NCBI RefSeq assembly: GCF_000721705.1
Contig: NZ_JOJL01000023.1
Span: 152,258 to 216,257, forward strand
DNA from: Actinoplanes subtropicus
GTDB taxonomy: Bacteria > Actinomycetota > Actinomycetes > Mycobacteriales > Micromonosporaceae
Direction: 5' to 3'
Length of the DNA: 64,000 bases
Shown here: positions 26,759-35,212 of the stretch, piece by piece
How positions within the stretch are numbered: the first letter of the stretch is position 1
Layout: each line of letters opens with the position of its first letter
Position numbers and translations under genes: made by a program
Notes under the pieces: model-generated
What the model saw: only the letters and a program-made list of their open reading frames with translations
Told to the model about the DNA's origin: nothing
Databases searched by the model: none

Positions 26759-27321
26759 GGAAGCTCACTCTGCCATTCGTGGCGGGCGCGCATGAGGGCG
26801 AAGCCGAGCAGGTTGAGGCCGCGCCATCGGGCCGGGTCGGTGGCGCGCTCGTCGGTGGCGGCCAGGCCGATGCCCCAGACCCCGTCGGTCGGGCTCGCCT
26901 CGACCAGCACGCGGTCGCCGGTGCCGACGAGCCAGTCGCGGAGCGCGGGATTTTGCCCGAACTTGTGCCGGCTCGCGTCGGTGACGATCTCGAAGCGGTT
27001 GTCCACCCAGGCCTGCTCGTCGAAGTTCGTCACGCCGCGGCCCAGGATCTTGGCATCGCGCGGGTGGCCGGCGGCGACGATGCACTCGGCGGAGGCCCGG
27101 TCGCCGAAGAGCTCGGCCTTGCGCCACATCATGTAGTGCTCGGCGGAGCGGAACCGGACACCGTCCACGGTGAACTCGGCGGGCCACCACTGACTGAGGC
27201 AGCCGGCGCCGATGCTGCCGTCCCGCTGCGGCCGGTGGCCCCAGAACAGCAGGAACTTGTGGCGGCCGGGGGCGGCCAGGAGGTCGTTTGTCGAGCTCGG
27301 GGGCGGGTTCACGGCGTCCAT
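26755..27321 (-). CDS. NADAR-family protein (YbiA-like N-glycosidase)
   Basis: About 188 residues. Family blocks are LLFWGHRPQRDGSIG, CLSQWWPAEFTVDGVRFRSAEHYMMWRKAELFGD, AKILGRGVTNFDEQAW and LRDWLVGTGDRVLVEASPTDGVWGIGL. NADAR proteins hydrolyse N-glycosidic bonds in riboflavin intermediates or remove ADP-ribose from guanine. The coupling to an F420/flavin-type oxidoreductase is compatible with flavin-damage repair, but this is inference. ATG 27321 is chosen because the conserved domain starts shortly after. A CTTATATAAG palindrome at 27382-27391 may be part of its promoter. Confidence 0.88.
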   Translation of the reverse strand: MDAVNPPPSSTNDLLAAPGRHKFLLFWGHRPQRDGSIGAGCLSQWWPAEFTVDGVRFRSAEHYMMWRKAELFGDRASAECIVAAGHPRDAKILGRGVTNFDEQAWVDNRFEIVTDASRHKFGQNPALRDWLVGTGDRVLVEASPTDGVWGIGLAATDERATDPARWRGLNLLGFALMRARHEWQSELP

Positions 27322-27445
27322 TCTGCGGGTGGGGCGCGGGGTACGCAGCTCGGTTTCGGGGGCCGGAGAAATTCGCTGATTCTTATATAAGCAGCAGCTT
27401 AGAGAGCGGCCGAAAATGTCGTAGGCCACCGATAGCTTCTTCGTG

Positions 27446-27474
27446 CGGGTCGGCGCCACGGGGGCGCCGACCCG
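27446..27474 (-). terminator. Hairpin terminator after the second WYL gene
   Basis: Perfect 12-bp stem, CGGGTCGGCGCC paired with GGCGCCGACCCG, around the loop ACGGG. It lies 50 bases past the stop of the minus-strand WYL regulator. Confidence 0.75.
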
Positions 27475-27523
27475 TCCAAAGGGCCGTGGGGCGGTCCTTC
27501 GCGACGCTGCCTTGGTGGTGCGG

Positions 27524-28483
27524 TCAGGCGGCGCCGCGCAGGAGTGCCTCGGCGGCGGCTCGGGCCTGGTCGCGTAGTTCGGGTGGGGACTCGATCGTGA
27601 AGGGGACGCCCATCACGCCGAGGATCATGACGGGCCAGGTGAGGTCGTCGACGCTCATGCGGAGGCGGCAGGCGGCCGGGTCGTCCGGCAGGGGCTCGAC
27701 CGTGGCCCAGTGGCCGACCACCGACCGCACCCGGGCCGGCGGGGTCTGCAGCGTGACCGAGACGTCGTGGCGGTTGGGGATGGCGGCTATCCGGGAGCGC
27801 AGCCAGGCGACCGGGTCACCGCCGGGGATGTCGCGCGGGCGGAAGCGGGCGCCGGTCGGGGCCGGGTCGGCCAAGCGGTCGACCCGGAAGCTCCGCCAGT
27901 CGCCTCGGTCGAGGTCCCAGGCGATGAGGTACCAGCGACGGCCGAGCGGCACGAGCCGATGCGGCTCGACGTGCCGGGTCGAGGAGTCGCCGTCGCGCGG
28001 GGCGTAGGTGAAGCGGAGGCGTTCCTCGCCCCGGGTGGCCAGGGCAAGCGTCGTCAGGGCGCCGGCGTCGAGGGTGGGGCCGCCGCCGAAGACGCCCGGC
28101 GTGGTCACGGCTCGGAGGGCGTCGATGCGCTTGCGGAGCCGGGGCGGGAGCAGCTGGATGACCTTGGCGAGGGCGCGTACCGACGTCTCCTCGAAGCCGG
28201 CCACCGCGCCGGCCGCGGCGGTGCGCAGGCCCACCGCGATCGCCACCGCCTCGTCGTCGTCGAGCAGGAGCGGGGGCACCGCGGCGCCGGCCTGGAGCTG
28301 GTAGCCGCCGGCCACGCCGCGCGTGGCGTCGACCGGGTAGCCGAGGTCGCGCAGGCGGTCCACGTCGCGGCGGAGGGTTCGGGGGCTGACCTCCAGGCGG
28401 TCCGCCAGTTCGCCGCCGGGCCAGTAGCGGTGGGTCTGCAGGAGGGACAGCAGCCGCAGCATCCGGGCACTTGTGTTCGCCAT
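27524..28483 (-). CDS. WYL-domain transcriptional regulator
   Basis: 319 residues. The N-terminal helix-turn-helix (WPGGELADRLEVSPRTLRRDVDRL) and wing (GVAGGYQLQAG) are followed by a WYL domain (LRFTYAPRDG, EPHRLVPLGRRWYLIAWDLDRGDWRSFRVDRL) and a WCX tail. It is divergent from the DrrAB-like exporter at 28553 with a 69-base gap, so it most likely controls that exporter and itself. ATG 28483 fits the domain start. Confidence 0.9.
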   Translation of the reverse strand: MANTSARMLRLLSLLQTHRYWPGGELADRLEVSPRTLRRDVDRLRDLGYPVDATRGVAGGYQLQAGAAVPPLLLDDDEAVAIAVGLRTAAAGAVAGFEETSVRALAKVIQLLPPRLRKRIDALRAVTTPGVFGGGPTLDAGALTTLALATRGEERLRFTYAPRDGDSSTRHVEPHRLVPLGRRWYLIAWDLDRGDWRSFRVDRLADPAPTGARFRPRDIPGGDPVAWLRSRIAAIPNRHDVSVTLQTPPARVRSVVGHWATVEPLPDDPAACRLRMSVDDLTWPVMILGVMGVPFTIESPPELRDQARAAAEALLRGAA

Positions 28484-28552
28484 GAAACTCAGACTCCGCC
28501 GCATTGAGGTCAGAAACTGTCCGCAACGAACTCTAGCGTGGAAGGCATGGAG

Positions 28553-29482
28553 ATGATCGAGACGCGAGGACTGACCAAACACTTCAAGAACGTGCGGGCC
28601 GTCGACGGCATCGATCTCACGGTGGCGCGGGGCGAGCTCGTGGCGCTGCTCGGGCCGAACGGCGCGGGCAAGTCGACCACGCTGCGGATGCTCACCACGC
28701 TGATCCCGCCCACCGCCGGCACCGCCAGCGTGGCCGGCTTCGACGTGGTCCGCAGGCAGCGGGACGTGCGGCTGCGGATCGGGTACATCGGGCAGGGCAA
28801 CGGCGCCGGGCACAGCCAGCGCGGGCGCGACGAACTGATCAGCCAGGGCCGGGCGTACGGGATGAACGTGCGCGACGCCCGGCGGCGGGCCGCGGAGCTG
28901 ATCGACTCGCTCGACCTGGCCGAGGTGGCCGACCGGACGGTGGCGACGCTCTCCGGCGGGCAGCGGCGGCGGCTGGACATCGCGATGGGGCTGATCCACT
29001 CGCCGGCGCTCCTCTTCCTGGACGAGCCGTCCACCGGGCTCGATCCGCAGAACCGGGCCAACCTGCAGGAGCACATCCTGCGGCTGCGGGCCGAGCACGG
29101 CACCACCATCGTGCTGACCACGCACTACCTGGACGAGGCCGACTCGATGGCCGAGCGGGTGATCGTGGTGGATCACGGGCGGATCATCGCGGACGACACC
29201 CCGGCCCGGCTCAAGGCCGAGCACGTGGGGGACACGATCCGGTTCGGTTTCGACACCGAGGACGAGGCCGAAAAGGCCGCCATCGTGCTTTCGGGGCGCG
29301 GGGTCGCGTACGGCAAGGAATTGAGGATCCGCACGGAGGGTGGGCCGCGGCAGGCGCCCGGGATGCTCGAAGATCTGCGCTCCGCCGGCGTGCCGGCGGC
29401 ATCGGTCGAGGTCACCCGCCCGACGCTCGACGACGTGTTTCTGCAGCTCACCGGCCGAAGCCTGCGAGAAGTTGGAGCCTGA
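28553..29482 (+). CDS. ABC transporter ATP-binding protein, DrrA-like
   Basis: About 309 residues: Walker A GPNGAGKST, Q-loop region, signature LSGGQRRRLDIAMGL, Walker B LLFLDEPSTGLDP and H-loop TTHYLDEAD, then a C-terminal extension (LDDVFLQLTGRSLRE) characteristic of the DrrA/daunorubicin-resistance group. It powers export through the membrane partner encoded next. ATG 28553 has GGAAGG seven bases upstream; ATG 28547 is possible. Its target, perhaps an antibiotic or lipid, cannot be read. Confidence 0.93.
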   Translation: MIETRGLTKHFKNVRAVDGIDLTVARGELVALLGPNGAGKSTTLRMLTTLIPPTAGTASVAGFDVVRRQRDVRLRIGYIGQGNGAGHSQRGRDELISQGRAYGMNVRDARRRAAELIDSLDLAEVADRTVATLSGGQRRRLDIAMGLIHSPALLFLDEPSTGLDPQNRANLQEHILRLRAEHGTTIVLTTHYLDEADSMAERVIVVDHGRIIADDTPARLKAEHVGDTIRFGFDTEDEAEKAAIVLSGRGVAYGKELRIRTEGGPRQAPGMLEDLRSAGVPAASVEVTRPTLDDVFLQLTGRSLREVGA

Positions 29483-29483
29483 G

Positions 29484-30221
29484 ATGACCGGGATGATCAC
29501 CGACACCGCTACCGTGTTCAGCCGCGAGCTGCGGCCCACCCTGCGCCAGCCGTTCACCATCGTGATCTCGATGGTGCAGCCGCTGGTGTTCCTGGCGCTG
29601 TTCGCGCCGCTGCTGCCCGGCACCGATTCGCTGCGCTGGTTCGTGCCCGGCATCGTGGTCATGTCCTGCCTGTTCGCGGCCTCGATGACCGGCTCGAACC
29701 TGCTGTTCGAGATGCAGACCGGTTCCCATGAGCGGATGCTGGTCACCCCGCTGCGCCGGCCCGCGCTGCTGATCGGGCGGGCGCTCAAGGAGATCGTGCC
29801 GATGGTCGCGCAGGCCGCCCTGATCGTGGTCGTCTGTCTGCCGTTCGGGTACCGGCTCGACGTCGGCGGCGCGCTGCTGGGGCTGGTCGTCCTGGCCGGG
29901 TTCTGCGTCGGGATCGGCGCGCTCTCGTACACTCTCGCGCTCGCCTCCAAGCACCAGGAGTGGCTGTTCTGGACGGTGCAGCAGACCGTGCTGTTCCCGA
30001 TCCTGCTGCTGGCCGGGGTGCTGCTGCCGCTCGACGGCGGCCCGGGCTGGCTGCGGGCGCTCAGCGCGTGGAATCCGCTGCGGTACGTGGTGGCGGCCGA
30101 GCGCGCGCTGTTCACCGGCGACGTGTGGGCCTCGAGCACGATCAAGGGCTTGCTCGCCGCCGTCATCGTGGGAACCCTGGGCCTGCTGATCGGCGTGCGT
30201 GCGATGCGACGCTCCGCCTGA
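29484..30221 (+). CDS. ABC transporter permease, DrrB-like
   Basis: 245 residues with about six membrane segments and the ABC-2 pattern: an N-terminal cytoplasmic helix (VFSRELRPTLRQPFTIVISMVQPLVFLALF), LFEMQTGSHERMLVTPLRRPALLIGRALKE, and WNPLRYVVAAERALFTGD near the C-terminus. It begins one base after the ATPase stop and pairs with it as a drug or lipid exporter. Confidence 0.92.
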   Translation: MTGMITDTATVFSRELRPTLRQPFTIVISMVQPLVFLALFAPLLPGTDSLRWFVPGIVVMSCLFAASMTGSNLLFEMQTGSHERMLVTPLRRPALLIGRALKEIVPMVAQAALIVVVCLPFGYRLDVGGALLGLVVLAGFCVGIGALSYTLALASKHQEWLFWTVQQTVLFPILLLAGVLLPLDGGPGWLRALSAWNPLRYVVAAERALFTGDVWASSTIKGLLAAVIVGTLGLLIGVRAMRRSA

Positions 30222-30270
30222 CCGCTACGGTCGGTCCGGGCAGCGGTCGGATGCGGGACAGGGGTCGTGG

Positions 30271-31389
30271 ATGTTCGGGTTGCGCAGGCGCGGGACGGTT
30301 CCGGTCACGGAGCGTCTGCCGCGGGCGATCGGGCGGCTCATCGAGGGCATTGCCCCACGCGCCGAGCGGGCCGCCCCGCAGCAGCGCCGGCACAACCCGG
30401 ATGCCGTGGTCGACTGCGCGCTCTACGCGGCCGGCGTCCGGCGGCCCGGCGCGGTGCACTACGCGGAGGCGGCGCGCGCGGCTCGGCGGCGGCGGGGCAC
30501 GTACGTCTGGCTGGGTCTGCACGAACCGGACCGGGCCACGATGCGCTCCATCGCCCAGGCGTTCGGCCTGCACGAACTCGTCGTCGAGCAGACCGTGGAG
30601 GCGGGGCACCGGCCGGCGCTGGACCCGACCGGCGAGGTGACCCGGCTGGTGGTACGCACCGCCCGCTACGTCGAGCACGAGGAGCTGACCGCCACCTCGG
30701 AGGTGGTCGACACCGGCGACGTGACCGTGCTGATCGGCCCCTGGTTCGTGATCAGCGTGCGGCACGGCGCGGCCGGCGCGCTCTGGCCGGTGCGCCGGGA
30801 CCTGGAGAAACGCCCGGCGGTGCTGCGGGAGGGGCCGTGGGCGGTGGCGTACGCGATCGCCAACCGGATGGTCGACGAGTACCTGGCCGTCGCCGACGCG
30901 GTGGAGCGCGACCTGGAGCGGCTCGAGGAGGAGACCTTCGCCACCCACCCGTCCGCCGAGATCGCCCACTTCTACCAGCTCAAACGGGAGATGGTGGAGT
31001 TCAAGCGGGCGGTGCTGCCGCTGTCCGAGCCGCTGGGCCGGCTGATCGACCATCCGGACATGCCGGCCGGGCTGCTGCCCTACTTCGCGGACGTACGCGG
31101 ACGTCTCGCCCGCGCGGTCGACCGGGTGGCCGGCTTCGACGACCTGCTCAACTCGATCCTGCAGGCGCGCCTCGCCCAGATCTCGATGAGCCAGAACAAC
31201 GACATGCGGATGATCGCGGCGTGGGCGGCGATCGCGGCCGTGCCCACGGTCATCGCCGGCATCTACGGCATGAACTTCACCCACATGCCCGAGCTGGAAT
31301 GGCGGTACGGCTTCTACGGCTCGGTCGCGCTGATGGGCGTGCTCTGCGCGGGCCTGTACTGGCGGTTCAAGCGCTCGGGCTGGCTGTGA
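30271..31389 (+). CDS. CorA-family divalent cation transporter
   Basis: 372 residues. A large N-terminal cytoplasmic domain is followed by a long stalk helix (AVADAVERDLERLEEETFA … FYQLKREMVEFKRAV) and two C-terminal membrane helices. The first ends in the CorA signature YGMNF, and the second is FYGSVALMGVLCAGLYW. It conducts Mg2+ (or Co2+/Ni2+) inward as a pentamer. A start at ATG 30271 is used; an upstream in-frame GTG/ATG would overlap the permease gene. Confidence 0.92.
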   Translation: MFGLRRRGTVPVTERLPRAIGRLIEGIAPRAERAAPQQRRHNPDAVVDCALYAAGVRRPGAVHYAEAARAARRRRGTYVWLGLHEPDRATMRSIAQAFGLHELVVEQTVEAGHRPALDPTGEVTRLVVRTARYVEHEELTATSEVVDTGDVTVLIGPWFVISVRHGAAGALWPVRRDLEKRPAVLREGPWAVAYAIANRMVDEYLAVADAVERDLERLEEETFATHPSAEIAHFYQLKREMVEFKRAVLPLSEPLGRLIDHPDMPAGLLPYFADVRGRLARAVDRVAGFDDLLNSILQARLAQISMSQNNDMRMIAAWAAIAAVPTVIAGIYGMNFTHMPELEWRYGFYGSVALMGVLCAGLYWRFKRSGWL

Positions 31390-31601
31390 CTGCTTCGATC
31401 AACTTCACCCCAAACAACAAAGATCATCCGATCGTACGGGGTGAAGCACCGGCCGATCGTTCGTCCCCTCCGGACGGCGGTCACCGGCTCGACCGGTCCG
31501 CCGTAGCACGCCGTGACGACGAGTTACTAGCTTGGACCTCGTCCTACCAGCTTTGGATCTCGGCTCCGCCGGCGCCCGCGCGTCGCCGGCGGAAGAGGAC
31601 C

Positions 31602-31640
31602 TGCGCCCGGCCGGTACTGCCCCCCAGCCGGCCGGGCGCA
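31602..31640 (+). terminator. Rho-independent-type hairpin with T tract
   Basis: Perfect 13-bp stem, TGCGCCCGGCCGG paired with CCGGCCGGGCGCA, around a 13-base loop, followed by CCCTTTT. It lies 212 bases past corA, so the transcript would carry a long 3' tail; a second hairpin (CCGCCGGCG / CGCCGGCGG) sits just before it at about 31567-31592. Nothing coding was supported in 31390-31601. Confidence 0.72.
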
Positions 31641-31705
31641 TCCCTTTTATATGTGCGGCGACGGGATCGCCGGGTAGGCGCGCGGAACTTCTCAGAGACT
31701 AGAAG

Positions 31706-31768
31706 CCCCGGCGGCGAGGTGCGCCGTTTCCGCCGAATTCGGGCGGAGTTGGGGCGACCTCGCCGGGG
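31706..31768 (-). terminator. Nested hairpin 3' of the collagen-like gene
   Basis: An outer stem (CCCCGGCGGCGAGGT with ACCTCGCCGGGG, three bases bulged) encloses an inner stem TCCGCC / GGCGGA with loop GAATTCG. It starts about 18 bases past the stop of the minus-strand gene at 31786 and is probably its terminator, more elaborate than usual. Confidence 0.6.
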
Positions 31769-31785
31769 GCCTTCCGGATCGGATC

Positions 31786-32631
31786 TCAGTGCTTGACGGG
31801 GCCGGCCGGCTTGGTGGGGCCGGCCGGCTTGGCGGGCTTGGCCGGCTTGTGCACGTTGGTCGTGTGGGTCTTGTGGGTCTTGTGGGTCTTGTGCGTCTTG
31901 TGGACCTTGTGGGTCTTGTGCGCCTTGTGGCCCTTGTGCTTGCCCGGCTTGTAGGACTCGGCCACGACGCTCTTCACGCCGGTCGCGCCCTGAGCGGCGA
32001 CCGCGACAGCGGGGTGGGCCGGCAGACCCACCGGGTGGGCGGGCTGACCGGGGTGGCCCGGCTGACCGGGGTGGCCCGGGTTGCCCGGCAGGCCAGGGTG
32101 GCCCGGCAGGCCCGGGTGGCCCGGGTTGCCCGGCAGACCCGGGTGACCCGGGTGACCCGGCATGCCGTGTCCCGGCGGGGTCATGTTGCGCAGGACCGGG
32201 AGGGACAGCGTGAAGAGCCGAGTCTCCATGCGGGCCCGCTTGGAGCAGTCGTTGTACGAGATCGTCGTGCGCAGGCGGGCGACGCCGGCCTGGTCGTAGT
32301 GCGCGGTCAACTCGACCGGGGTGATGTCGGTGCGGCCCGGGCGGAGCGTGTCGCCGTTCGAGAACGTGGCGAAGCGACCCCGGCCGGAGTAGTCGACCTG
32401 GACATTGCGGGCGGCGACGCGGACCTGGACGTCGCAGACGCGCCGGTCGGTACGCCAGCTGATGTTGACCCAGTTGTCGGTGTGCGCCCGCACCGCGCGC
32501 AGCCACGTGGAGACCGGCTGCGGCCCGCGGATCTCGGCCGCGCTCGCGGGAGCGGTCGCGGTCACCGTGGCCAGGCCGACGGTCGCGGTGGCGAGGGCCA
32601 TGATCGCGCCGATACGCCGACTGTTGTTCAT
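31786..32631 (-). CDS. Secreted collagen-like, His/Lys-rich protein
   Basis: About 281 residues from ATG 32631 (GGAGG upstream). The signal peptide ends near ATAPASAAE. A domain of about 125 residues follows with two Cys (RRVCDVQV, YNDCSKRA) that could pair. Then comes a Gly-x-Pro region with about 14 GHP/GLP/GNP/GQP triplets, a short spacer, and a C-terminal tail dominated by HK dipeptides (KTHKTHKTHKTH) and KPAKPAGP. The tail could bind metal, teichoic acid or DNA. Function unknown; the architecture points to a surface or matrix protein. Confidence 0.8.
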   Translation of the reverse strand: MNNSRRIGAIMALATATVGLATVTATAPASAAEIRGPQPVSTWLRAVRAHTDNWVNISWRTDRRVCDVQVRVAARNVQVDYSGRGRFATFSNGDTLRPGRTDITPVELTAHYDQAGVARLRTTISYNDCSKRARMETRLFTLSLPVLRNMTPPGHGMPGHPGHPGLPGNPGHPGLPGHPGLPGNPGHPGQPGHPGQPAHPVGLPAHPAVAVAAQGATGVKSVVAESYKPGKHKGHKAHKTHKVHKTHKTHKTHKTHTTNVHKPAKPAKPAGPTKPAGPVKH

Positions 32632-32848
32632 CCATTCCTCCGGTGAGTGTCGAACGCCCTGCCACGCGGATGTCGCGCCGGGCAAAACGGACACTATGGG
32701 CAATGTGCCGCGCGGGTCGGCTTTTGGCGCGCGTTTCGGACTTTCCTTACCATTTCCGTACAAAGTGGTTAGATGGCGTTCGGCCGAAAAGACGATGTCA
32801 GCAGACATCCCGCGCCACGATGAAGGCGTACGCCAGAAGGGAGTCGGC
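32632..32848. other. Divergent spacer, collagen-like gene / DUF2750 gene
   Basis: 217 bases between divergent genes, AT-richer around 32745-32775. It must hold both promoters; no convincing -35/-10 pair or operator stands out. Confidence 0.35.
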
Positions 32849-33241
32849 ATGTCGCTCAGCGGTGCTCACAAGGCGGCGTTCCGCCGGGAGGCGGCCCAGG
32901 AGGGCCAGGTGTTCGCGATCCGCGACCCGGCGGGGTTCCCCGCGCCGGCCGGCGAGGACGGGCGGCGCGCGGTGCCGTTCTGGTCCAAGCCGACCCGCGC
33001 CCAGCTGATCGTCAAACACGTCACCGCGTACGGCGGGTTCGAGGTCGTGCCGATCCCGGTCGAGGAGTGGCTGTCCACCTGGATGACCCGGCTCGAGCAC
33101 GACAGCCTGCTGGTGGGGGTGAACTGGGCGGGGGCCCGGGCGACCGGCTACGACCTGACGCCCGGGCAGGTGCTGCGCTGGTTCGCCGAGCTGGAATCGG
33201 ACGTCGCCGAGGACACGCGGATTCATACGGCCCGGCGGTAG
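32849..33241 (+). CDS. DUF2750 family protein
   Basis: About 130 residues. AHKAAFRREAAQEGQVFAIRDPAG, PFWSKPTRAQLIVKHVTAYGGFEVVPIPVEEWLSTWM and LVGVNWAGARATGYDLTP match the DUF2750 pattern, a small soluble domain of unknown role. Start ATG 32849 has AGAAGGGAG upstream. It stands alone, 57 bases before a response regulator. Confidence 0.8.
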   Translation: MSLSGAHKAAFRREAAQEGQVFAIRDPAGFPAPAGEDGRRAVPFWSKPTRAQLIVKHVTAYGGFEVVPIPVEEWLSTWMTRLEHDSLLVGVNWAGARATGYDLTPGQVLRWFAELESDVAEDTRIHTARR

Positions 33242-33297
33242 TTGGGATCGACCCGGGCCCCTATGCTTGCGGCACCGCAAATACCTAGGGGGCGTTC

Positions 33298-33732
33298 GTG
33301 CGTAGCCTGCAGATCCTCGTCGTCGATGACGACGACGCGGACGCCCTCATGATCGAGGAGGCGCTGGCCGCCGCCGAGACGCACGCCCGGGTCGAGCGGG
33401 TCACCGACGGCCGGGAGGCGCTCGACTATCTGCGGCGCGAGGGGCGCTTCGCCGAGGCGAGCCGCCCCGACCTGATCCTGCTCGACCTCAACATGCCGCG
33501 GATGGACGGGCGCGAGACGCTCGCCGCCATCAAGACGGACGAGGACCTCAAGGCGATCCCGGTGGTCATCCTGACCACCTCGGGCGCGGCGCCGGACATC
33601 GCGGCGAGCTACCAGCAGCGGGCCAACGCGTACGTGACGAAGCCGTTCGGCCTGGATGACTTCGAGGCGACGGTACGGCAGATCGACCGGTTCTACCGCG
33701 AGGTCGCGAGCCTGCCGGACGCCGGCGACTGA
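33298..33732 (+). CDS. Stand-alone response regulator (Rcp1-like receiver)
   Basis: 144 residues, a single receiver domain with no output domain. The acidic pocket is VVDDDDAD, the phospho-acceptor Asp lies in LILLDLNMPRMDG, and the conserved Thr/Lys are in VILTTSG and VTKPFG. The long loop before LDLNMP and the overall length resemble cyanobacterial Rcp1-type regulators that serve phytochrome-like or hybrid kinases. No kinase is adjacent. GTG start with GGGGGC upstream. Confidence 0.9.
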   Translation: MRSLQILVVDDDDADALMIEEALAAAETHARVERVTDGREALDYLRREGRFAEASRPDLILLDLNMPRMDGRETLAAIKTDEDLKAIPVVILTTSGAAPDIAASYQQRANAYVTKPFGLDDFEATVRQIDRFYREVASLPDAGD

Positions 33733-33773
33733 CGTCCCGTGTACCGGCGGCGGCCGCGGGGTACGTCCTCGGC

Positions 33774-34118
33774 ATGACCGAGAAGGAACCACCCGAGGAC
33801 CTCGGCGCGCCGGTGTCCTACCTCGTGCTCGCGGACGGCACGCCGGTGTTCGACCGGTCCGGCGACCGGGTCGGCACGGTCGAGCACGTGCTCGCCGACG
33901 AGGGCGCGGATGTCTTCCACGGGCTGCTGGTCAAGACCGCCGACGGGCACCGCTTCGCGCGGGCGAGCCTGGTCGACGGCCTGTACCAGCACGGGGTCAT
34001 CGTCGCCGCGCCGGCGGCGGAGCTACCGGAGCCCAGCGCCGACCCGGCGGCTCAGCAGGCCGACGAGCTCCGGACCGGCCTCCGGAAGGCATGGGACTGG
34101 CTGACCCAGCCGCACTGA
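33774..34118 (+). CDS. PRC-barrel-like small protein
   Basis: 114 residues. The stretch VLADGTPVFDRSGDRVGTVEHVLADEGADVFHGLLVKTADGHRFARASLVDGLYQHGVIV reads as a PRC-barrel beta domain, followed by an acidic linker and an amphipathic C-terminal helix (LRTGLRKAWDWLTQ). It is 41 bases behind the response regulator, so possibly co-transcribed. PRC-barrels bind proteins or RNA; the role here is unknown. Confidence 0.65.
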   Translation: MTEKEPPEDLGAPVSYLVLADGTPVFDRSGDRVGTVEHVLADEGADVFHGLLVKTADGHRFARASLVDGLYQHGVIVAAPAAELPEPSADPAAQQADELRTGLRKAWDWLTQPH

Positions 34119-34132
34119 CGCGGCGCCGCTCG

Positions 34133-35044
34133 TCAGCGGGATCGGTCGCGGTACGTCCAGTTGCCCGCACCGAGGGCGGACGCACCCCGCCTCGGCTGTT
34201 CGCCCTGGGCGGCCGGGGCCGAGACCGGCCGAGGGAGGGTGCCGGCGGCGGTGGAGCCGGGATCGATCCGGCCGGCCGCCTCGCGGCGGGCGGCCAAGTA
34301 GGCGGCCGCCTCGCGGTCCTCCTCGGTGGGCGCGGCCATCAGGGCGTACGCGAGGCCGAGGATGCAGAAGATCACGGTGGCGCCGATCGGCACGATCATG
34401 CCGGTCGCGGTGGCACCGCTGAGGTCGGCGGGCGCGTGCGTGGTGACCGACATCGCGAACATGCCGGTGAAGTGCATCGCGTTGACGGCGATGCCCATGA
34501 CCAGCGCCGAGACGAAGATGGCGAGCGGCTTGTGCACCGTGACCGCCAGCCAGAGCGCGACCGAGGCGGCCACCACGGCGATGCCGATCGACATGCCGAC
34601 CAGGGTCGCCGAGTAGGTGACCTCGCCGTTGAGGTGCATCGCGGCCATGCCGGTGTAGTGCATCGCGGCGACGCCGAGGCCGGAGATGATGCCGCCGGCC
34701 ACGATCCGGACGTTCTGCCCCCTGGTGCCGAAGAGCGCGATCACCAGGCCGATGGCGACGGCGACGATGGCCAGGACGGCGCTGGCCGCGGTCAGGCCGA
34801 CGTCGTACCGGATCGGCGTGCCGGAGACGCTGAAGCCCATCATCGCGACGAAGTGCATGCTCCAGATCGCCGTGCCGCCGATGGCGACCGACGCGAGGAT
34901 GGTCCACAACACGCGCTCACCATTCGAGCGGGCCGACCGGAACCTCGCCGCGAGGGTGAGGCCGAGCAGTGAGCCCAACACGGACAGTAGGTAACTGATC
35001 GTGGGCGTGATCCACCCATGATCGAAGTGATGGATCTGCGCCAT
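34133..35044 (-). CDS. MHYT-domain integral membrane sensor
   Basis: 303 residues with seven membrane helices and three MHYT-type motifs: WSMHFVAMMGF, AAMHYTGMAAMHL and NAMHFTGMFAM. MHYT domains are proposed to bind copper and sense O2, CO or NO. No GGDEF/EAL or kinase output is attached; the C-terminal about 70 residues are a hydrophilic tail (AAYLAARREAAGR …). It is convergent with the PRC-barrel gene. Confidence 0.92.
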   Translation of the reverse strand: MAQIHHFDHGWITPTISYLLSVLGSLLGLTLAARFRSARSNGERVLWTILASVAIGGTAIWSMHFVAMMGFSVSGTPIRYDVGLTAASAVLAIVAVAIGLVIALFGTRGQNVRIVAGGIISGLGVAAMHYTGMAAMHLNGEVTYSATLVGMSIGIAVVAASVALWLAVTVHKPLAIFVSALVMGIAVNAMHFTGMFAMSVTTHAPADLSGATATGMIVPIGATVIFCILGLAYALMAAPTEEDREAAAYLAARREAAGRIDPGSTAAGTLPRPVSAPAAQGEQPRRGASALGAGNWTYRDRSR

Positions 35045-35212
35045 CGCGGTTCCCCTCTCACACCCCGGCTCCGCGCTGCATATTGCCTGCTTGATCGCGA
35101 ACTTGTGAAGGAGTGTGACGAGGTCCTTTCACGTTTCGGATACAGATGTTGAAACAAGGCGCGAAGCTCACGTACCCGCAGGTCATCTCGGCATCGATCG
35201 GCATCGCTGAAA

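Noticed and set aside
22277..30221. Secondary-metabolite gene cluster around the P450, DrrAB-like exporter and regulators
   Set aside because: No synthase, tailoring set or pathway genes are nearby, and the neighbours are housekeeping-type.
31405..31641. Small minus-strand gene after corA
   Set aside because: It covers the hairpin terminator and has no ribosome-binding site, motif or expected amino-acid bias.
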